In this document: positions 57,490-64,000 of the stretch, in pieces
How positions within the stretch are numbered: position 1 is the stretch's first letter
Layout: each line of letters begins with the position of its first letter
Assembly: GCF_029227915.1 (NCBI RefSeq)
Contig: NC_079882.1
Span: 12,834,001 to 12,898,000, forward strand
Source of the DNA: Hydractinia symbiolongicarpus
Lineage: Eukaryota; Cnidaria; Hydrozoa; Anthoathecata; Hydractiniidae
Length of the DNA stretch: 64,000 bases
Direction of reading: 5' to 3'
The notes under the pieces: model-generated
What the model was told of the DNA's origin: nothing
What the model saw: the letters and a program-made list of their open reading frames with translations, nothing else
Database searches by the model: none
Made by a program: the position numbers and the translations under genes

Positions 57490-60400
57490 ATGGATGCACA
57501 AATCCAAAAAAAACGAAAACATGAAGATGATGGCGAAATCAAGTTTGAAAGTAAAATGAAAAGTGCTTATAGGGTACAACGATTTTATATCTTTTAAGTT
57601 TTATTAGGTTTAATCCTGGGCATTATTAACTAGTAGCTATGTCCCCAGCAGAGGGGAGGGGTCATAAAATGCTTATGCCTGATAAGTCCTAAACTTCGGA
57701 CTGGTTATGAGTTTAATCTTTTTATAATAAGGGTGGCCACACTGTCTAAAATTTCTTAAATAACCTAAAAAATAAGATAAAGAGCATCCTAAATTCTCCT
57801 AGCGAAATAACCTAATATTTGAACTCACATAATTATTCCTCCTAAAATCTCCTAAAGTTATTTTTTAATGACATCCATTTTTTTCAAATTGTAAAAACTT
57901 TTTGGTACCTCCTAAATTCTTTAAAATCTAAAAGGATAAAGTTTTTAAATCTGTCGCCACCCTGTCTGCAAAAAAAATCTGGCCCAGACAATAAACTCTT
58001 GTCTGTATTATATTATCATACTGGTATTTATCCTTGATGATACTGTAGCAACACCCCAAAAAGTCAAAAAAAATAATTAAATCTATTAAACACAATTTCA
58101 ACATCCTAAGTAATTCACAAAGAAAGTTACACCTAATTAAAGATGTTACAGGCACTTTGTTCCTCGCCCTCCAAGGTATTGGGTTATAAAGTAAAACTTT
58201 ATCTAGCTACTAGCGTACATGTAAAAATACATGTCTACATTTCTTTCTCAAAAATTACAACTGTTTTTTCCCTACTACTCTATTTGCTGTAGAAACCATA
58301 TTTTTGTTTGGTATTTATATGTTGTATATAAATCTATACATACAATGTTTTAACATTTAAGAATGGAATTTTTTGTATGAATAATAAATGAGCAGCTGAA
58401 AATGTCAAAATGACATGACAAAGACCTGTAATTAAATTCTGCCATGTATATACTTTTCGTACTGATTTAAATAATAATAACTGATTTAAATAAGTTATGA
58501 TCACTGAAATTTTATCAAAGGGACAAAACAATGATGTTGCACCAAATAGCGCCTCCATTGTGTTTTCATTGCCAGAAGAAGTTGGTGTACTGGCTGATGC
58601 ATTATCAATGTTTAAGGTATATTATAATTTTATTTTTTAATATATTTATCATAAGTAAAGTGAGTCCTAACAATAAGAAGGGCTAATAAATTAGGGCCAC
58701 CTAAACTATGGGGAAAAACATTTTAAATTTTCAATTCTAGAAAATAAATAGTTACACAGACTGACTAAATAAACTAGCAGTTAAAATAAACACCCATTAA
58801 ATGAGCACCTTTGACTCATTCAACCAGTAAAAGTATATATGCTCCTGGAGAATTGTCCAGGTGAAGAGTCATGATTTTATTGGACACTTATTTATATATA
58901 TATATTATAAAATTACCTTGATGTTAAAATAGGTGTGATTTGACAATTTAAGGTTTACCTAAATTTTATCATTTTTACCCATCTCCTTCTCTAGAAATAT
59001 AAGAAGACTAGTACATAAATTCTAAGGTTGATCTCAATTTTTTTTTTTGTAGAACCGACAGATAAATTTAAGGCATATTGAATCTCGCCCGTCTAAAACC
59101 AACAAAGATGATTATGATTTTTATGTTGATATTGATGAAGAATTAACTCACTCTGAAAATGTTAAGTTGGTTCTTGAAGATCTAAAGGAAAAAGCAAAAA
59201 GTGTTGTTCTTCACCATGAAGAATCAGGTTTGTCAAATTTCTGTCTATATATAGCACCTTATTTATACAACATTACTGTATGTTTAAATTTTTGTTGAAA
59301 ATCTTTAGTACCATGGTTTCCAAGAAAGATATCTGACTTAGATAAATTTGCTGATCGTGTTTTAAGTTTCGGTGCTGAATTGGATTCTGATCATCCGGTA
59401 ATACATTTGTATTTAATATGTTTTATTGCTTTAAAATGACATGCTTAAGATTTGAATAGTGTTGTTATATATTTAGGGCTTTACTGACCCTGTCTATCGA
59501 GCAAGGCGTAAGGAGTTTGCTGATATTGCAATCAACTATAGACAGTAAGTACTACGATTTATTTTTTAAACTTCTGTGTTGACACAGACCTAGGAATTTT
59601 GAAACTTCACCCAAACTAACTAACTTCACCCAAACTAGCTTAGTCATTTTTTCTTGTAACTCAACTATTCAACAAATCATTTGAAATGATATGTTATTGG
59701 TTTCCTACATTTCTATATATGAATTTATTAAAAGTTTTATAATCCTTACTTTGAATTTCACTCTCATATTAGTTCTTGTCCTATAAAAGAAAATTTAGAT
59801 TAAAATATATAAGAAATGAAAAAAAAAATTGCTTCTGAAAAGATCTTCATGACTGTCATTCCTTGACTTTATTTTTACATTATGAACTATTATTACTTTC
59901 ACTTTCACTTGCATAGGGGAGCATTTCTCTTCTTCGCATTTTCATTTATGTACTTTTATATTTATTGTTAGTAATCAACCACTACCTCAAGTAACATACA
60001 CAGAGGAAGAAATCAAAACATGGTATGAATATCTTGTGACACGCCAAATCTTGTGTATCTCTGTGCAAGTGAATTTCGTAAGGAGGATATTTCTACGTCT
60101 CAATTTTTAGCCAGCAAATTAACTTTTCATTTAACATTTTGACGTTGTTTTACGTTAAATGAAATTAGAGAAGCTATTGCATTGCACTTATATGAGATCG
60201 AATAGCTTAATAACAGGTGGAAAGAACTGAAGTCTGAGTAAACACATCATTTTTTAAAATGAAAAGGTTTGATAATGTCATCCAAAAATCTTTAAACCTC
60301 AATTTTTGTAATGGTTACAAGATCTTTTACATTTTCTTGATCAACCTTTTAGGCTCAATTCCATAAAATAATAATAAAAGACGTTTTTTAAAAAATATTT

Positions 60401-62273
60401 TCAACCTGATGATGTTTTTTACACGAAAAGTTTTAAAATAAATAAATTGATGTGGCGAAGAAGAGTTTACCTATTCCCATAAAGTTTTCTCTCTCTAATC
60501 AATGGGTTTTTCCACAGGCCATTCCACTAGCATATTAATGGAATAAATATAGCCGTGTTTTATGCGTTATTCAGTTTCCCTAATACTTAGCAAATTGCAT
60601 CATTTTATATCTGCATATATTATATATTGTCAGATCACAACAATGAACACTTCCTTCAGACTTTCATTAGTGGTAAAACCTCGCTGCAGACGCCAGCAAT
60701 TAACGGACAGCATGCTTCCACATCAATGTGTGGTATGCGGTTAAGGTTACATCAGCAATGGTTGCAATTACATCATGCGTTTCTGTCACTTCCTGTTTTA
60801 CTGAAAATAACTGACTTACATTATTTTTTTCCTGCTTCTTTCTAAATATAAAAGTTTTTTAATCTGTCATGTGTTGAAGTTTTATTTATATTTTTTCTAA
60901 GGAACTAAAACATTTTAGATAGTCTAATTTGATATCCCAAACATTTTTGATAGTTCAATTTAATTGCCTAAGTCACTGTCTGGATGTTATCTTATTTTGT
61001 AGAAATGTATTTACAAACTATGGGCATTTGACTGCATCCTAATTTTAGATTTGATATTAAAATTAAACTCATAACCTTTCTTAGCCACATTGTCTAAATT
61101 TTGTTTTTTCAAATTTTAGGGACGCCGTGTTTACAGAACTGAAAAAGCTGTATCCAACTCATGCATGTCGAGAACTCAATTATATTTTTCCATTACTTGT
61201 GGAGAATTGTGGATACAAGTACATTTATATATATTCCTTATTTTTTGAAAGTGATTTAATTTTTTTTTGGGATCAAATTGATTAAACAATTAGGGTCCGT
61301 AATTTTTATCTGGTTACAATGTAACAGAATATATTTACTTTATATACCTTAAGTTTTATGAACGTAAGGTAACCAATTCTATAAAATTTTAAGTTTTTTA
61401 ACTTTACTAACATTCGTGTCATAATTGTGTGATTTTTGATGCACCTTTTTTTGCCAGGGTCGGATGCATTCCACAGTTGGCTGATGTTTCCAAATTTTTA
61501 AAAGGTATTGTCAACAATAAGTCCTCCAAACCCAATTGATATTGTTTACCTGTAAAATGTCCACAAAGGCGAGAAAAAATAGCTCAAAGTTTTTATTAAA
61601 AAAAGGAAAATAAATTTCCCTCTGTATTCTTAGCTCATCAAAGCGTTCCCCAATTGTTTTTAAAGTGTTTTTTTAAAAAGTCAGAGTATAAATGGTTAAT
61701 CGGAATGTCATTGCAAGACTTAATAATTAATTAATAAAGTTTCACTTAGAATGCACTGGCTTCACATTGCGTCCTGTGGCTGGTTTATTATCATCACGTG
61801 ACTTTCTTGCTGGACTCGCTTTTCGAGTTTTCCATTCAACTCAGTACATAAGACATGGCAAGAATCCAATGTACACTCCGGAACCGTGAGTACATTTAAT
61901 ACTATTGAAAAAATTAATATCTAATTTTTTTTTTTAAAAAAATCGATCGTAACAAAACGATATGGAGCGGTAGACACGCGATTCAGGAAGTGACCTGAAT
62001 AATTCACATTAGGCTATATTTTTAAGCGTGTTTTAGGTTTAATTCAATCAAAAGAACTTTATACTCTTTCAAATTCTTTAATATTTTTTATGGGGTATAG
62101 CAATTAAAATTGCTCACAATCTCACCTTCGTGTTCGCCTAAACAGACAAGAAGGATTTCACCCTATTATAGAAAATATTTATCCTGTGTGCGATTTCTTC
62201 TAGAGATGTCATTCACGAACTTATTGGACATGTGCCTCTGTTTGCAGATCCTAGTTTTGCTCAATTCTCTCAG
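57490..62273 (+). CDS. PAH: Phenylalanine 4-hydroxylase, exons 1-10 (3' end beyond window)
   Basis: Ten exons join in frame: 57490-57573, 58521-58616, 59053-59227, 59309-59397, 59477-59544, 59972-60022, 61120-61218, 61458-61504, 61750-61885, 62204-62273 (915 nt, 305 codons). An N-terminal ACT regulatory domain ([20 protein letters not shown], then [11 protein letters not shown]) is followed by the catalytic domain: [87 protein letters not shown], and [20 protein letters not shown] with the iron ligands His286 and His291. The length to FAQFSQ matches human PAH (Gln304) almost exactly, and the words are closer to PAH than to tyrosine or tryptophan hydroxylase. The enzyme hydroxylates phenylalanine to tyrosine with tetrahydrobiopterin and iron in the cytosol. 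The third iron ligand (Glu) and the tetramerisation tail lie in later exons, not found up to 64000. Confidence 0.93.
60165..60365 (-). repeat. Diverged copy of the 17-kb repeat family in PAH intron 6
   Basis: Words GAATAGCTTAATAACAGGTG, GGAAAGAACTGAAGTC and CATTTTCTTGATCAACCTTT follow the same order as the reverse complement of the repeats at 17085-18368. Confidence 0.5.
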
Positions 62274-62513
62274 GTATTGTTGTAGTATTATTTAACGTAC
62301 TTTTTGTATCACACAGTGGTCAACAATACTGACATTTCCTACCATTTGCCTCGTTTTTTTAGAGTCAATTTAAAGTATTTTTCCCAAATTCTTCGTTACA
62401 ACGTGATATGATTATAAGTCCTGCAGGAAAGTATTTCTAAGCCTGAAATAACCAAATTCGAAATTTTGACACACTGTTAGAACAATTCGATACAAACACG
62501 TGTCAATTACTGG

Positions 62514-62584
62514 TAATTACGTCATGCATACGCCCACTAACGGTAGAAATATTTTTAATTACGTCATGCATACGCCCACTAACG
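62514..62584 (+). repeat. 29-bp direct repeat, two copies
   Basis: A 29-bp unit starting TAATTACGTCATGCATACGC occurs at 62514-62542 and again at 62556-62584. The unit contains a TGACGT-like CRE half (TTACGTCA). Confidence 0.85.
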
Positions 62585-62589
62585 ATATT

Positions 62590-62754
62590 ATAGCTACTGT
62601 TAGCTACATATTAGCTACTGTTAGCTACATATTAGCTACTGTTAGCTACATATTAGCTAATGTTAGCTACATATTAGCTACTGTTAGCTACATATTAGCT
62701 ACTGTTAGCTACTGTTAGCTACATATTAGCTACTGTTAGCTACATATTAGCTAC
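62590..62754 (+). repeat. 21-bp minisatellite, about 8 units
   Basis: The unit TAGCTACTGTTAGCTACATAT repeats head to tail with one shortened unit and a single T-to-A variant. Because 21 is a multiple of 3 it generates an artificial open frame; it is not a gene. Confidence 0.93.
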
Positions 62755-64000
62755 TTTTGGCTTTATAAAGAAATAACTTTTTAAGTTTAAAAAAAATCTA
62801 AACATTTTAATACGAAATCTCATGCACACCAGAAAGTTATGCCTAACTGAGAATGCTGCGGACACTCTGTGCACTCTATCCCACCCAGGTGTAATGGGGT
62901 AAAGTTAAATAAGACTGCTTTTATATGTAGTTTTAATAATGTTTAATTGGGTCTTTACTCTAGTCTAGGATAATAGGAGATTAATAAAACATTTTGATGT
63001 ACTGTTATAGCCTGCGTTTTATTTGCAAAATTAAAATGTAACCATGCATCGAAAGCAATACACTGTTTGCTTAATCACTAACTTCTGCAAACGATAACCA
63101 AATGTGCATCTTTGTTTGCTCAGTTAAGCTATTAGCTTTGTGATTTAGCTTGTGCGCCATTTGAAATGAAACATTTTTAATTACGTTTTTCGTATGACAC
63201 TTACATAACATTTCTAACAAAAAATATCTCGTTTTTATAACCACTGTTTCTGGCCATCTTTTTATTTACCAACTTTAGGCTACGAGTTCCTTCGTTGTTT
63301 TTATAAAATGCGTATAGTTTTTTAAAAACATGACCAAGCTTTAATATTCATGACATATTTTTTCTGGATTTTAAAAACACGAGAAACGTTTTCATGATTT
63401 ATTTAATGATTATGAATACAACGTGCGAAACATATTTTTCAGAAATAATCATTGTTAAGGATACTGTAATGGTTGAGACACATTCAATGTATTCAATATT
63501 TCTCAAAAGTTCTGGGTTTTTTTTTACAAAATTTTTTATAAGATATAAGTTAAATTTAAATTTGTAATTTAATTTTTTTCCCACTAAAACGTCCGAAACG
63601 TCCCCTCAGTTTTTTTTATTGCATGTGCGTAATACTTTAGTATACAGTTCAGTAACTCGAACACTGGTTAAGTCAAACTTTCATTTTGTTAATACTTTCT
63701 TAAAAAAAACTCGGGTTAACTCGAACTCAATTAAGCCGAAGATCCGTTAACACGACCCATTTTTCGTCCGTCCTGTGGTTAATTTTTTCGGATAACGATA
63801 ACTTTTTACTCGAGAAAAGTAAAATCAAGACTAGATAAATGTGAGATTTTAATTATTTTTTACTCCTGGTGTAATACAGATAGACAATGTTGTCTGTCAA
63901 GAAAAATTCAATAAACAAGGGACTTGCATGCTTTTTTCATCGCCAAAATCTCATTTTAGACTAAATTCGACTTAACGAGAGCTTCGTTTACCTCAAAAAT

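Larger units (their letters stand above)
62274..64000. other. Start of PAH intron 10, no exon seen
   Basis: The donor GTATTG follows exon 10. I searched for the expected next exon (words like EIGLASLG) and found none, so the intron runs past the right edge. The interval contains a direct repeat (62514-62584) and a minisatellite (62590-62754). Confidence 0.6.

Noticed and set aside
62500-62718. Repetitive 72-codon frame (ILATVSY units)
   Set aside because: It is a by-product of a minisatellite whose period is divisible by three.
62590-62754. CRISPR-like array
   Set aside because: The units are contiguous without spacers and the genome is eukaryotic; it is a minisatellite.

Overview
The window looks like nuclear DNA of an invertebrate animal, most likely a cnidarian (hydrozoan-like). 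It is A+T-rich, its genes are split by short GT-AG introns, there are no operons, and about half the sequence is mobile-element debris. Products such as an ApeC-domain surface protein, a DEAF1 homologue and phenylalanine hydroxylase fit an early-branching metazoan. The species assignment is inference.

Seven host genes can be built exon by exon. (1) 2955-7032, minus: seven-exon type I membrane protein with a signal peptide, an ApeC (apextrin C-terminal) domain, one membrane span and an acidic tail, 627 aa. (2) 12153-14296, plus: three-exon membrane protein with a MANEC/MANSC-like cysteine domain, 249 aa. (3) 31243-32004, plus: intronless bicupin resembling bacterial EutQ cupins. (4) 32923-34699, minus: three-exon mitochondrial uncoupling-protein-like carrier, 315 aa. 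(5) 40095-40950, minus: last two exons of DNAJC19/TIM14. (6) 45976-55599, plus: nine-exon DEAF1 with SAND and MYND domains, 616 aa. (7) 57490-62273, plus: first ten exons of phenylalanine hydroxylase; the rest lies beyond the right edge.

Mobile DNA fills much of the remainder. There is a gag fragment at the left edge, a Penelope-like element with an internal inversion (9.15-9.77 kb), and a 6,164-bp TIR transposon with TA flanks (14527-20690) carrying a broken pogo/CENPB-type transposase and a HIRAN-like fragment. Next come a THAP fragment and a second gag fragment (20.8-22.2 kb), then a decayed Maverick/Polinton remnant (22.2-29.45 kb) with packaging ATPase, zinc-ribbon proteins, small membrane proteins and protein-primed DNA polymerase B. 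Further right are a copia-like remnant with gag, protease and integrase (42.5-44.5 kb), a LINE tail and tRNA-derived SINEs inside DEAF1 intron 1, and several MITEs, foldbacks, microsatellites and minisatellites.

The host genes do not form one pathway. Two encode single-pass surface proteins that diverge from a shared 5-kb interval, two encode inner-mitochondrial-membrane proteins, and DEAF1 and PAH lie head to tail. All mobile-element genes seen here are broken, so I see no intact autonomous element. The least explained items are the surface ApeC receptor-like gene, the intronless EutQ-like cupin, the HIRAN cargo in the TIR element, the rearranged Penelope copy and several near-perfect hairpins.
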